Program-made: the position numbers and the translations under genes
Part shown: piece after piece, positions 53,970 to 62,639 of the stretch
How positions within the stretch are numbered: the first letter of the stretch is position 1
Layout: the number at the start of each line of letters is the position of its first letter
NCBI RefSeq assembly: GCF_005434915.1
Contig: NZ_SKCG01000001.1
Location: 620,001-684,000 of the forward strand
Direction of reading: 5' to 3'
DNA from: Aurantiacibacter suaedae
GTDB taxonomy: Bacteria > Pseudomonadota > Alphaproteobacteria > Sphingomonadales > Sphingomonadaceae
Length of the DNA: 64,000 nt
The notes under the pieces: generated by a model
The model's database searches: none
Seen by the model: the letters and a program-made list of their open reading frames with translations, nothing else
What the model was told of the DNA's origin: nothing

Positions 53970-54103
53970 TGGCGCCGGAGGAAATCCCTGCCGACCGCGC
54001 CCCCTTGTGGCGGCGACTCGCCTGGCTGGCCGCGATCTGGGCGAGCAGCGTGGCCCTGCTGGGCGCGGTCGCCTATTGCCTGCGGCTCTGGATTGCGCCT
54101 TAG
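53969..54103 (+). CDS. 44-aa DUF2474 protein, small bd-oxidase subunit
   Basis: This short gene starts on the cydB stop (TGATG) and encodes 44 residues. They read MAPEEIPADRAPLWRRLAWL, then a single membrane helix containing AAIWASSVALLGAVAYCLRL, then WIAP. The Trp-Arg-Arg-Leu start and the IW-x-x-SV helix are the DUF2474 pattern, which accompanies CIO-type cydAB and plays the part of CydX. It ends with TAG at 54101-54103. No other gene lies before purF. Confidence 0.8.
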   Translation: MAPEEIPADRAPLWRRLAWLAAIWASSVALLGAVAYCLRLWIAP

Positions 54104-54200
54104 GGCCTTTCGCTTGTGCACCAAAACCCCGCCGCGCCCCTTGTAATCCTCCCGTAATATCGCCATTGGGAGGGCGCCCGCAGCTACCCCCACGGACCCC

Positions 54201-55673
54201 ATGATCACGACGCATCCTTTCTACGACGCGGACGGCGACAAATTGCGCGAAGAATGCGGCGTGTTTGGCGTTATCGGCGCTGCCGATGCCGCTGCCGCCA
54301 CCGCGCTCGGCCTCCACGCCCTACAACATCGCGGCCAGGAGGCCGTCGGTATCAGCGCCTTCGACGGCACGGAAATCTACACCCGGCGCGGCCTCGGGCA
54401 CGTCGCCGAGAACTTCTCTACCGAAGAATCGCTGGCCGAGCTGCCCGGCCACATGGCCGTTGGCCACGTGCGCTATTCCACCACCGGCGGATCGGGCCTG
54501 CGCAACGTGCAGCCGCTCTACGCCGATCTTGCCAGCGGCGGCTTTGCCGTGGCGCACAACGGCAATATTTCCAACGCGATGCGGCTGAAGAAAGACCTGG
54601 TCAAGAACGGAGCGATCTTTCAGTCGACTTCCGATACCGAGGTGATCATTCACCTCGTCGCCACCAGCCGCTATCACACCATGCTCGATAAGCTGGTCGA
54701 CGCGCTGCGCATGGTCGAAGGTGCCTATGCGCTGATCGTGATGACCCCGCGCGGCATGGCCGCCTGCCGCGACCCGCTGGGCATCCGCCCGCTGGTGATG
54801 GGCAAGCTGGGCGATGCCACGGTCTTCGCCAGCGAAACGGTCGCGCTCGATGTGGTCGGCGCCGAGTTCGTGCGCCAGGTCGAGCCGGGCGAGCTGATCG
54901 AGGTCGATCACGATGGCTCGGTCCGCTCGCACCGCCCTTTCGGCAACAACCCGGCGCGCCCCTGCATCTTCGAGCATGTCTACTTCAGCCGTCCCGATTC
55001 GGTGTTCAACGAACGCTCGGTCTACGAGAGCCGCCGTAGCATCGGCATGGAGCTGGCCAAGGAATCGCCGTGCGAGGCCGACATCGTCGTGCCGGTCCCC
55101 GATAGCGGCGTTCCCGCTGCCATCGGCTATTCGCAGCAGTCGGGCATCCCGTTCGAGTTGGGGATCATCCGTTCGCACTATGTCGGGCGCACCTTCATCC
55201 AGCCGTCGGACGGCGCGCGCCACGCCAGCGTGAAGCGCAAGCACAACGCCAACCGGGCGCTGGTGGAAGGCAAGTCCATCGTGCTGATCGACGATTCGAT
55301 CGTGCGCGGCACCACCAGCCTCAAGATCGTGCAGATGATGCGCGATGCGGGCGCGAAGGAAGTGCACTTCCGCGTCGCCAGCCCGCCCACCGGCTATGGC
55401 TGCTACTACGGCGTCGACACGCCCGAACGCTCGAAGCTGCTGGCAGGCCGGATGGATATCGAGGCCATGTGCAAGCACATCCAGGCCGACAGCCTCGCCT
55501 TCGTCTCGATTGACGGGCTCTACCGCGCCGTGGGCCTGCCCGGACGGGACAAGGCGTGCCCGCAATATTGTGATGCCTGTTTCACCGGCGAGTACCCCAC
55601 CGGCCTCACCGATCTGGAAGCCCGCAACGGTGAATCGGCACAACTGACGCTTCCCGTCGGAAAGGTCGCCTGA
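54201..55673 (+). CDS. purF: Amidophosphoribosyltransferase
   Basis: This 490-residue enzyme makes phosphoribosylamine from PRPP and glutamine, committing to purine synthesis. After an 18-residue propeptide the nucleophile Cys19 stands in EECGVFGVIGAADA, and the PRPP loop is VLIDDSIVRGTTSLKIV. Cysteines in RPCIFEHVYFSRPDS, GYGCYYGVDTPE and ACPQYCDACFTGEYP match the 4Fe-4S (Bacillus-type) class. It overlaps the following SDR gene by 1 base. Confidence 0.96.
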   Translation: MITTHPFYDADGDKLREECGVFGVIGAADAAAATALGLHALQHRGQEAVGISAFDGTEIYTRRGLGHVAENFSTEESLAELPGHMAVGHVRYSTTGGSGLRNVQPLYADLASGGFAVAHNGNISNAMRLKKDLVKNGAIFQSTSDTEVIIHLVATSRYHTMLDKLVDALRMVEGAYALIVMTPRGMAACRDPLGIRPLVMGKLGDATVFASETVALDVVGAEFVRQVEPGELIEVDHDGSVRSHRPFGNNPARPCIFEHVYFSRPDSVFNERSVYESRRSIGMELAKESPCEADIVVPVPDSGVPAAIGYSQQSGIPFELGIIRSHYVGRTFIQPSDGARHASVKRKHNANRALVEGKSIVLIDDSIVRGTTSLKIVQMMRDAGAKEVHFRVASPPTGYGCYYGVDTPERSKLLAGRMDIEAMCKHIQADSLAFVSIDGLYRAVGLPGRDKACPQYCDACFTGEYPTGLTDLEARNGESAQLTLPVGKVA

Positions 55674-56404
55674 TGGCAGACAACAACTCTCCCCGCTCGC
55701 TCGAAGGCAAGATCGCACTCGTCACCGGCTCCTCGCGCGGGATCGGCGCGGCCACGGCGAAGGCGCTCGCCGCCGAAGGTGCGCATGTGGTGATCACCGG
55801 CCGCAAGGTCACTGACCTTGAGGCGGTGGAAGATGCGATCCATTCCGCCGGCGGCGCCGCCACCATCGCACCAATGGATCTCACCGAGAGCGACTCCATC
55901 GCCCGCCTCGCCGAAGCGGTGGCGCAGCGGTGGGACAAGCTCGACGTTCTCGTTATCAATGCGGCGACCCTGCCCACGCTTACGCCCGTCACGCAGATCG
56001 ACCGCAAGCAATTGAACCAGGCGCTCACGCTGAATGTGCTGGCAACGCAGGCGCTGCTGTCGGCTTTCGATCCGCTGCTTAAGCGGAGCGACGCAGGCCG
56101 TGTCATCGGCGTGACCAGCTCGGTCGGGGCCGAGCCGCGTGCCTTCTGGGGTGCCTATGGCGCGACCAAGGCCGCCTTCGACAACCTGCTGATGTGCCAT
56201 GGTCAGGAAATCGCCCGCATCTCCGAAACGCGGGTGGCGCTGCTCGATCCGGGTGCCACGCGCACCGCGATGCGCGCCCGTGCCTACCCAGGTGAAGATC
56301 CCGAGTCGGTGAAGCCGCCCGAAGCGGTCGGAACCTTCATCGCAAATATGTTGCGTGAAGATTTCCCCAATTTGCACCGGATACGAGCGTCAACAGAGGC
56401 TTAA
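55673..56404 (+). CDS. Short-chain dehydrogenase/reductase
   Basis: This 243-residue classical SDR has the cofactor loop IALVTGSSRGIGAATAKALA, the DVLVINAAT strand and the catalytic Tyr-x3-Lys in WGAYGATKAAFDNLL, preceded by VTSSVGAEP (Ser). The substrate is unknown. It is translationally coupled to purF (TGATG) and so co-transcribed, although no purine role is known; such purF-SDR pairs recur in sphingomonads. Specificity cannot be read from the sequence. Confidence 0.88.
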   Translation: MADNNSPRSLEGKIALVTGSSRGIGAATAKALAAEGAHVVITGRKVTDLEAVEDAIHSAGGAATIAPMDLTESDSIARLAEAVAQRWDKLDVLVINAATLPTLTPVTQIDRKQLNQALTLNVLATQALLSAFDPLLKRSDAGRVIGVTSSVGAEPRAFWGAYGATKAAFDNLLMCHGQEIARISETRVALLDPGATRTAMRARAYPGEDPESVKPPEAVGTFIANMLREDFPNLHRIRASTEA

Positions 56405-56503
56405 CCCCCTTTGGTAACACTCATGTAACTGCATAGCCGAGATACTGGGCGATGGTTGGCCGTTAGGGCCGATCCATGCCGCGACCATAACCGGATCTAT
56501 CCC

Positions 56504-56854
56504 ATGAGTTTGCAGAACCGCTCCGATATCTACTATCTCGCCGCGCAGGAAGATCGCAGCGCCGAGCGGGTGCAGTTGATGATCCCGGCCCAGCTACGCG
56601 TGCCGGGCGCACGTTCGTTTCAAACCGTAGTGAAGGATATTTCGCTGTCGGGCTTTTCGGCCACGGCGGTGAACCGAATGCACCCCGGCTCGCTGTGCTG
56701 GCTCAGCCTGCCTGACCTCGAAACGCAGCAGGCCGAAGTGATATGGTGGGAGGATTCGCTAGTCGGTTGTGCTTTCGTTAATCTTCTCTCGACTATCGTC
56801 CACGATACGATCCTCGCGCGCTATCGCGGCGAGAAAATTCCGCGCCGCCCCTGA
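56504..56854 (+). CDS. PilZ-domain protein
   Basis: This 116-residue protein is nearly all PilZ fold: RSAERVQLMIPAQLRVPGAR, then VVKDISLSGFSATAVNRMHP, then EVIWWEDSLVGCAFV. The DxSxxG box of c-di-GMP receptors is present (DISLSG). The upstream RxxxR arm is reduced to ERVQ, so nucleotide binding is uncertain. The ATG at 56504 is the first with domain-like sequence after it. It is monocistronic, convergent with wecC across 105 bases. Confidence 0.83.
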   Translation: MSLQNRSDIYYLAAQEDRSAERVQLMIPAQLRVPGARSFQTVVKDISLSGFSATAVNRMHPGSLCWLSLPDLETQQAEVIWWEDSLVGCAFVNLLSTIVHDTILARYRGEKIPRRP

Positions 56855-56959
56855 GGCGCGCCGCCAAGAACCTGCCCCCGCCGCCGCGATGGTGGGCCAT
56901 TGTCTCCTTCGTTTAGCAACCCGGAAGCTCTGGCCCGCCTTCGCGGCGGCGTCGGCCGC

Positions 56960-58228
56960 CTAATCGCGCTCCACCGCCTTGGCTTTGCGGGTGGAGAACA
57001 TGCCGGTGGTGTCGACAATAGCCTTTGCCAGAAAGCTATCGGCATCCATCCTTTGGAACTGGCGATGGCTGACGAGGAAGGTAACGATATCGGCCTCCTC
57101 GCGCGCCTCATCGGCACTCACGAGCTTCACATTGGGCAAGTCTGCCAGTGAGTTCGGCAGCTCGCTCAGGTTCGGTTCCACCACCAGCACCTGCGCCCCC
57201 TCCAGCCTTGCCACCGCTTCAACAATCTCCAGCGCCGGGCTTTCACGCACGTCGTCGACGTCCGGCTTGTAGGTGATGCCGTAGCAGGCGATGGTCGGCA
57301 CCTTAAAACGGTTGGCCAGCCGCTCGACCTGCGCCACCACCCGGTGCGGCTTGTCGTCGTTGACCTCGCGCGCCATGCGGATCAGCCGCGCTTCCTCGGG
57401 CGCACTGTCGACGATGAACCACGGATCGACCGCGATGCAGTGTCCGCCCACGCCCGCGCCGGGCATCAGGATGTTCACGCGCGGGTGCTGGTTGGCCAGC
57501 TCGCGCACTTGCCACACGTCGGTGCCGAGCTTGTCGCAGATGATAGAAAGCTCGTTGGCGAAGGCGATATTGACATCGCGGTAAGCATTTTCAGAGAGTT
57601 TGCACAATTCGGCCACGCGGCTGTCGGTGACGTAACAGGTGCCCATGACGAAGCTTTGGTAAAGCCTCGCAGCCTTGTTCGCGCAGTCGATAGTGAGGCC
57701 ACCGATGATGCGATCATTGCTAACCAGTTCACGCAGCATCTGGCCGGGCAGGATACGCTCTGGGCAGTGGCACAGGGCGACATCAGCGCTGCCGTCCTCA
57801 TCGCGATAGCGCGGGAAGGTGAGGTCCGGGCGTTCGGAGGCGAAAATCTCGGCCAGCCGCTCGGTGCTGCCGACCGGCGAGGTGCTTTCGAGGATCACCA
57901 CGTTGCCCTTGGCCAGCACCGGCGCAATCGTGCGCGCGGCATTCTCCACGAAGCTCATGTCGGGGGCCTGATCGACCATCGGCGTGGGCACGGCGATGAT
58001 GAAATATTCAGCCGGTTCGGGCGTGGTGGTGGCGCGTAGTCGCTTGGTCTCGACCGCCGCGCTGAGCAGCATCTGAAGGTCGGGCTCCTGAAAGTGCGCC
58101 TGGCCAGCGTTGATGAGGTCGACCACGTCCTGCTTGACGTCGAGGCCGATCACCTCGTGGCCACGGCTCGCCAGCATGGCGGCGGTGGGCAAGCCGATAT
58201 AGCCGAGGCCAACGGTGCAGACTTTCAT
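56960..58228 (-). CDS. wecC: UDP-N-acetyl-D-mannosamine dehydrogenase
   Basis: This 422-residue NAD-dependent enzyme oxidises UDP-ManNAc to UDP-ManNAcA in two steps. The NAD fold opens MKVCTVGLGYIGLPTAAMLA. The catalytic Cys is in GVGGHCIAVDPWF, with KLSENAYRDVNIAFANELSI and YGITYKPDVDDVRESPAL completing the UDP-sugar site. The start overlaps the wecB stop by 4 bases. Product sugars go to enterobacterial-common-antigen-like or capsular polymers, but no glycosyltransferase gene is nearby. Confidence 0.93.
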   Translation of the reverse strand: MKVCTVGLGYIGLPTAAMLASRGHEVIGLDVKQDVVDLINAGQAHFQEPDLQMLLSAAVETKRLRATTTPEPAEYFIIAVPTPMVDQAPDMSFVENAARTIAPVLAKGNVVILESTSPVGSTERLAEIFASERPDLTFPRYRDEDGSADVALCHCPERILPGQMLRELVSNDRIIGGLTIDCANKAARLYQSFVMGTCYVTDSRVAELCKLSENAYRDVNIAFANELSIICDKLGTDVWQVRELANQHPRVNILMPGAGVGGHCIAVDPWFIVDSAPEEARLIRMAREVNDDKPHRVVAQVERLANRFKVPTIACYGITYKPDVDDVRESPALEIVEAVARLEGAQVLVVEPNLSELPNSLADLPNVKLVSADEAREEADIVTFLVSHRQFQRMDADSFLAKAIVDTTGMFSTRKAKAVERD

Positions 58229-59343
58229 GCGTCAGAACTCACAAATTGCGCGACCGAGGCGGCGATCTTCTGCGCCGCCGTGCCGTCGCCATAGGGAAAG
58301 ACCGCGCGGGCGCGGCTGGCGTAATATGTCTCATCTTCGAGCAGGCGGGCGACCTCGCCCGCGATCACATCGACATCGGTGCCGACCAGTGAGGCGACGC
58401 CGGTCGCAATGGCTTCGGGACGCTCGGTCACATCACGCATCACCAGCACGGGCTTCCCGAGCGCGGGGGCCTCCTCCTGAATGCCGCCGCTGTCGGTCAG
58501 CACGAGGTGCGCGGCTTTCATCAAGGCCACCATCTGCACATAGTCGACCGGCGGGATCAGATGCACTGCGCCGGTATCGCCCAGCCGCGCCTCGACCACC
58601 TCTTTGACCTGCGGATTGAGGTGGACCGGATAGACCACTTCGGCATCGCCACGCGCGGCAATCACGGCGAGCGCATCGCATATGCGGGCAAAGCCCTCGC
58701 CAAAGCTCTCGCGGCGGTGGCCAGTGACCAGCACCAGCTTCTTGGCGGGATCGAGCTTGAGGCCAAGCTGGCCCAGTTCGTCGCCGGTCAGCCGCTCGGC
58801 CACATAAAGCAGCGCGTCGATCCCGCTGTTGCCGGTGACTTCGATGGCGCGCTCAATGGGGCGTTCGCCCCGCAGATTCTGCGCCGAAATGTCGGTCGGG
58901 CACCAGAGCAGCTGGGCCACAGCGTCGATGGAGATGCGGTTATATTCCTCGGGCCATGGGCGGTGAATATCATGGCTGCGCAGCCCCGCCTCGACATGGC
59001 CGACCGGAACGCGGGCATAGAAGGCGGCGAGCGCTGCCGCCATCGCCGAGGTGGTATCGCCATGGACCAGCACGAGGCCAGGCTTATGCTCGGCGATCAG
59101 GCCCTCCATTTCCTTGAGCACGCGCGCCGTGATGTCGCCCAGCGTCTGGCCAGGTGTCATCAGGTCGAGGTCGATATCGGGTTTCTCGCCAAACACCGCG
59201 AAGACCTGATCGAGCATCTGGCGGTGCTGGCCGGTGGTCACGACTTTCAGATCAACCTCCGGTCTTTCGCGCAGGGCGCGAACCACCGGCAGCATCTTGA
59301 TGGCCTCAGGCCGGGTTCCAATTACGAGCAGGACAGGGGTCAC
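58225..59343 (-). CDS. wecB: UDP-N-acetylglucosamine 2-epimerase (non-hydrolysing)
   Basis: This 372-residue enzyme converts UDP-GlcNAc to UDP-ManNAc, the substrate of the adjacent WecC. It has LLVIGTRPEAIKMLPVVRAL, VTTGQHRQMLDQVF, LVHGDTTSAMAAALAAFYA, HVEAGLRSHD and DSGGIQEEAPALGKPVLVMR in normal order. It begins at ATG 59343 after an 87-base gap, which probably holds the promoter of the wecB-wecC pair. Confidence 0.95.
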   Translation of the reverse strand: MTPVLLVIGTRPEAIKMLPVVRALRERPEVDLKVVTTGQHRQMLDQVFAVFGEKPDIDLDLMTPGQTLGDITARVLKEMEGLIAEHKPGLVLVHGDTTSAMAAALAAFYARVPVGHVEAGLRSHDIHRPWPEEYNRISIDAVAQLLWCPTDISAQNLRGERPIERAIEVTGNSGIDALLYVAERLTGDELGQLGLKLDPAKKLVLVTGHRRESFGEGFARICDALAVIAARGDAEVVYPVHLNPQVKEVVEARLGDTGAVHLIPPVDYVQMVALMKAAHLVLTDSGGIQEEAPALGKPVLVMRDVTERPEAIATGVASLVGTDVDVIAGEVARLLEDETYYASRARAVFPYGDGTAAQKIAASVAQFVSSDA

Positions 59344-59430
59344 GCTGCGGACTCCGGCATTGGGTCAAATGAGGTCACGCCGATGCGCGTAGCAAAGCCG
59401 TGTTAAAACAGTCCTACCCGGCGGTTCACC

Positions 59431-60630
59431 TTATTGGGAAGCGCCCGCCTTCCGCGCATCCACAGCGGACTGCACCGCCTCGTAGAAGCGGGTGCGTTCG
59501 GCCATCACGCCATCGCTGGTGCTAGCGACGGGCCAGTCGGCATTGGTGGCGATCACCAGTTTGCGCGCCGGATCGATGAAAATGCCCTGGCCGAAGATCC
59601 CGCTCGCACCGAAGCCGCCGCCGGGATAGGTCCACCACTGGTAGCCGTAGCCGCGATTGCGGTCGGTTTCGAAGTGCTTGGTGGTCGCTTCGGCAAACCA
59701 GCCTTCGGGCACCACGCGCTTGCCGCCCGCCATGCCGTTATCGAGCACGAACTGCCCGAACCGCGCCATATCGCGGGTCCGTGCCTGGTAGCAGCAGCCG
59801 CCCATCTCGCGCCCCGTAGAGTTGAGCAACCACGAGGCATCGGCCTCCATCCCGTAGGGCCGCCAGATCTTCTCCGACATGTAGTCCGCCAGCGGCTTGC
59901 CCGTGGCCGCCATCACCAGCGCGCCTATCATATTGGTCTCGCCGGTGTTGTAGTGCCAGCGCTCCCCCGGCGGCGCGGCGCGACCCAGCGTGCGCATATA
60001 AGAGACAGTCGCGTCCATATTGCCTTCGGGCTTGTGCGCGTTGAAGCGGGCGACGTCGGAGGCGGAATCGGTATAGTCCTCGTTCCACGCCACGCCCGAA
60101 CTCATCGTCAGCAGCTGCCGTATGGTTACGCCATCGTAGGCCGAGCCCTTCAGGTCAGTGATATAGTCGGTGATCGGATCATCAAGGCTTTTGATCGCGC
60201 CATCCTGCAAGGCCGCGCCGACCAGCGTCGAGGTGAGGCTCTTGGCGACCGAAAAGCTCGTCCACTTGCCTTGCGCGTCGAAGCCGAGGCCATAGCTTTC
60301 GTAAACCAGCTTGCCGTCGACGAGGATCACGATGGCGGCGCTGCGCTGGTTTTTCTCGAACGCGGCCATATCGATATCGATGGCGAGTGGCCCGCCTTTC
60401 GGCAGCGGCCGTACCTCTCCGCCCGCTGCGACCACATGGCTTTTGGCGAGGAAAGGAAACTGGTCCATCGCGCGGAACATCGCGTCGCGCGTGTCCTGAT
60501 CCCAGAACAGCACGTCGGTATCGGTCGGCGGGTCGAGCAGCACCGCGCGCTGTTCGCGGGTGAGCAAAGCATACGCGGCAATCACGGCCAGCGCGATCAC
60601 CAGCAGCGCAATGCCGAGCGCCCTCTTCAT
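59431..60630 (-). CDS. Beta-lactamase-family serine hydrolase, membrane anchored
   Basis: This 399-residue protein has an N-terminal membrane helix (MKRALGIALLVIALAVIAAY) followed by a class C beta-lactamase / penicillin-binding-like domain. The nucleophile motif SFSVAKSLTS (Ser-x-x-Lys) and the HYNTGETN motif in the Tyr-x-Asn position are present; a glycine-rich GGGFGASGIFGQG may replace the KTG. Such proteins are esterases or peptidases of the envelope. The ATG at 60630 overlaps the cfa stop (ATGA), fixing the start against a long open frame upstream. Confidence 0.88.
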   Translation of the reverse strand: MKRALGIALLVIALAVIAAYALLTREQRAVLLDPPTDTDVLFWDQDTRDAMFRAMDQFPFLAKSHVVAAGGEVRPLPKGGPLAIDIDMAAFEKNQRSAAIVILVDGKLVYESYGLGFDAQGKWTSFSVAKSLTSTLVGAALQDGAIKSLDDPITDYITDLKGSAYDGVTIRQLLTMSSGVAWNEDYTDSASDVARFNAHKPEGNMDATVSYMRTLGRAAPPGERWHYNTGETNMIGALVMAATGKPLADYMSEKIWRPYGMEADASWLLNSTGREMGGCCYQARTRDMARFGQFVLDNGMAGGKRVVPEGWFAEATTKHFETDRNRGYGYQWWTYPGGGFGASGIFGQGIFIDPARKLVIATNADWPVASTSDGVMAERTRFYEAVQSAVDARKAGASQ

Positions 60631-61859
60631 CTTTTCACCAACGTGACCTGACTGACCTCGATCCCGCCGCCGCGAAAGCCGCCCTCGCAATACATCAGGT
60701 AATAGCGCCAGAGGCGGACGAAGCGTTCGTCGAACCCGGCGGGCAGGCGCCCCTCGGCAACGGCGGCGTCGAAGCTTTCGCGCCATGCCTTCAGCGTCTC
60801 GGCATAGTCGAGGCCAAAGTCCTCCTGATCGTCCCACGCCAGCCCGCGCTCTTCCGCAAGGCGGCGGAATTCGCTGGTGCGCAGCAGCATCCCACCAGGG
60901 AAGACATAGGCCTGAATGAAGTCGGCACTGGCGGCGTAGGCGTCGTAGATGTCGTCACGGATGCCGATATACTGGATCGCCGCGCGGCCACCGGAGCGCA
61001 GCACGCGCGCGATGCAGTCGAGAAAGGTTGGCCAGTATTCGCGGCCCAGCGCTTCGACCATCTCCACGCTGACCACGCCGTCGAACTGGCCAGTCACATC
61101 GCGATAGTCCTGCTTTCGGAATTCCACATCGGGCCACTGCGCGCGGGCATGGGCGAGCTGCTGGTCCGAAATGCTGATCGCCTGCACATGCGGAACGCTG
61201 CGCGCAAGGTAAGCCGCGAGCGAGCCCCAGCCGCAGCCGACTTCGAGCACGCTGGTCGGGCTCCCCAGCCGCTCGGCGAGCCGCTCCCACTTGCGGCGCT
61301 GCGCAGCCTCCAGCCCGTCATCAGCCATGCGGTAGGCCGAGGAATAGGTCATGCTCGGATCGAGCCAGGCGCCGTAAAAGTCGTTGCCGAGATCGTAGTG
61401 CGCGTGGATGTTCTTTTCCGCCTGCGCGCGGGTATTGCGCTTCAGCGCATGGAGCATCCGGGCGGCCAATCTCCATGGGCCCTTGGCGCGGGCGGTGTCA
61501 CCGAGGCTGGCGGCATTGGCCATGAACAGCGCAAACAGCGGGACCGGATCGGGGCTGTCCCACTCGCCCGCCTCCCACGCCTGATACCAGCCGACCGACC
61601 CTCCTGTAGCCAGCCGCACCAACGCGCGCCAGTCTTTCAGGTGAACCTCGCATTCGAAGCCGGGCGCACGGCCGCCGAGCGTGCGCCGCGACCCATCGGG
61701 CAGAACGGCGTGAATTGTCCCGCTGGCAAGGCGCTGATCGATACGGTCGATAATCCGCGCGAAGCCGGGGGCGAAAAGCCGGGGAATGACGCCGGGGCGC
61801 GCACCGAACTGCGCCCCCGCGCCCAGCAATGCCGTTCCTCGTGCCCCACTCGCGCCCAT
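60627..61859 (-). CDS. Cyclopropane-fatty-acyl-phospholipid synthase family methyltransferase
   Basis: This 410-residue SAM-dependent enzyme has an N-terminal lipid-binding region (to about residue 130), then YDLGNDFYGAWLDPSMTYSS. The SAM motif is SVLEVGCGWGSLAAYLARSV, then DYRDVTGQFDGVVSVEMVEA and YIQYIGIRDD-like sequence (AIQYIGIRDDIYDAY). The family cyclopropanates or methylates unsaturated phospholipid chains at the inner membrane. The ATG 61859 has AAGGG about 5 bases upstream. It is overlapped at its 3' end by the serine-hydrolase gene. Confidence 0.9.
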   Translation of the reverse strand: MGASGARGTALLGAGAQFGARPGVIPRLFAPGFARIIDRIDQRLASGTIHAVLPDGSRRTLGGRAPGFECEVHLKDWRALVRLATGGSVGWYQAWEAGEWDSPDPVPLFALFMANAASLGDTARAKGPWRLAARMLHALKRNTRAQAEKNIHAHYDLGNDFYGAWLDPSMTYSSAYRMADDGLEAAQRRKWERLAERLGSPTSVLEVGCGWGSLAAYLARSVPHVQAISISDQQLAHARAQWPDVEFRKQDYRDVTGQFDGVVSVEMVEALGREYWPTFLDCIARVLRSGGRAAIQYIGIRDDIYDAYAASADFIQAYVFPGGMLLRTSEFRRLAEERGLAWDDQEDFGLDYAETLKAWRESFDAAVAEGRLPAGFDERFVRLWRYYLMYCEGGFRGGGIEVSQVTLVKR

Positions 61860-61952
61860 GGGACCCTTATGGAACCTGCCGCAGCGGCGGGCAAGATTGC
61901 AGCGAACGTTCGAGCCTTGCAGCTCGCGACTGCGCCGGGCAGAACCGATCAC

Positions 61953-62639
61953 ATGACATTGCAGGTTATCGGGGCGGCATTGCCGCGTACCGGCACATTA
62001 TCTCTGAAGTTTGCGCTCGAAATGCTTGGCATCGGGCGGTGTTATCATATGACCGAGTTCATCGTTGATCCTCAGACACGATGGCGATGGACATTCGCCC
62101 GGGCACGGCCGGCATTGCTCGATCCGCTCTGGGAGAGCTTTTCCGCCACGGTCGATGCGCCAGGCTGCATGATGTGGCGGCCGCTTGCCCGGCGGTTTCC
62201 CGAAGCAAAGGTGATCCTGACGCGCCGCGATCCTGACAGATGGTTCGAATCGGTGCGGCAAACGGTAGGCAAACCCGAGCACCTCCGCACCCTGCTCGGT
62301 TCGCCGCTCGGCCCTGCCCTCATCGCCCAGAATCCATTTGGCTACCGCTTCGACCGGGCGGCGATGACCGCGCACTTCGAAGCCTATGGCGCGCGGGTGC
62401 GCGAGACTATCGCGCCCGAGCGGCTGCTGGAATTCGAAGCGAAAGACGGTTGGGAACCGCTTTGCGCATTTCTCGGGCTGCCCGTGCCCGATGTCGCGTT
62501 CCCGCATGTCAACGATCGCACGGCAATGTTCACGACCGAACCGGGTAGCGGCGACACGCTATCCTTGCCCTTCGCCGATATTCAGCGCGAAGTGGAAAGC
62601 TATATGGAGGTCGAGCGTCAGCGCTTGTTAGCCGAATAG
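61953..62639 (+). CDS. Sulfotransferase family protein
   Basis: This 228-residue P-loop protein of the Sulfotransfer_4 type opens MTLQVIGAALPRTGTLSLKF, with the 5'-phosphosulfate loop LPRTGTLS. KVILTRRDPDRWFESVRQTV is the 3'-phosphate loop, and ALEMLGIGRCYHMTEFI is the family's next segment. The substrate is unknown. The ATG at 61953 places the P-loop at residues 10-17, as usual; an upstream ATG at 61869 would add 28 residues of no domain. Its 3' end overlaps the photolyase gene by 22 bases on the opposite strand. Confidence 0.85.
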   Translation: MTLQVIGAALPRTGTLSLKFALEMLGIGRCYHMTEFIVDPQTRWRWTFARARPALLDPLWESFSATVDAPGCMMWRPLARRFPEAKVILTRRDPDRWFESVRQTVGKPEHLRTLLGSPLGPALIAQNPFGYRFDRAAMTAHFEAYGARVRETIAPERLLEFEAKDGWEPLCAFLGLPVPDVAFPHVNDRTAMFTTEPGSGDTLSLPFADIQREVESYMEVERQRLLAE

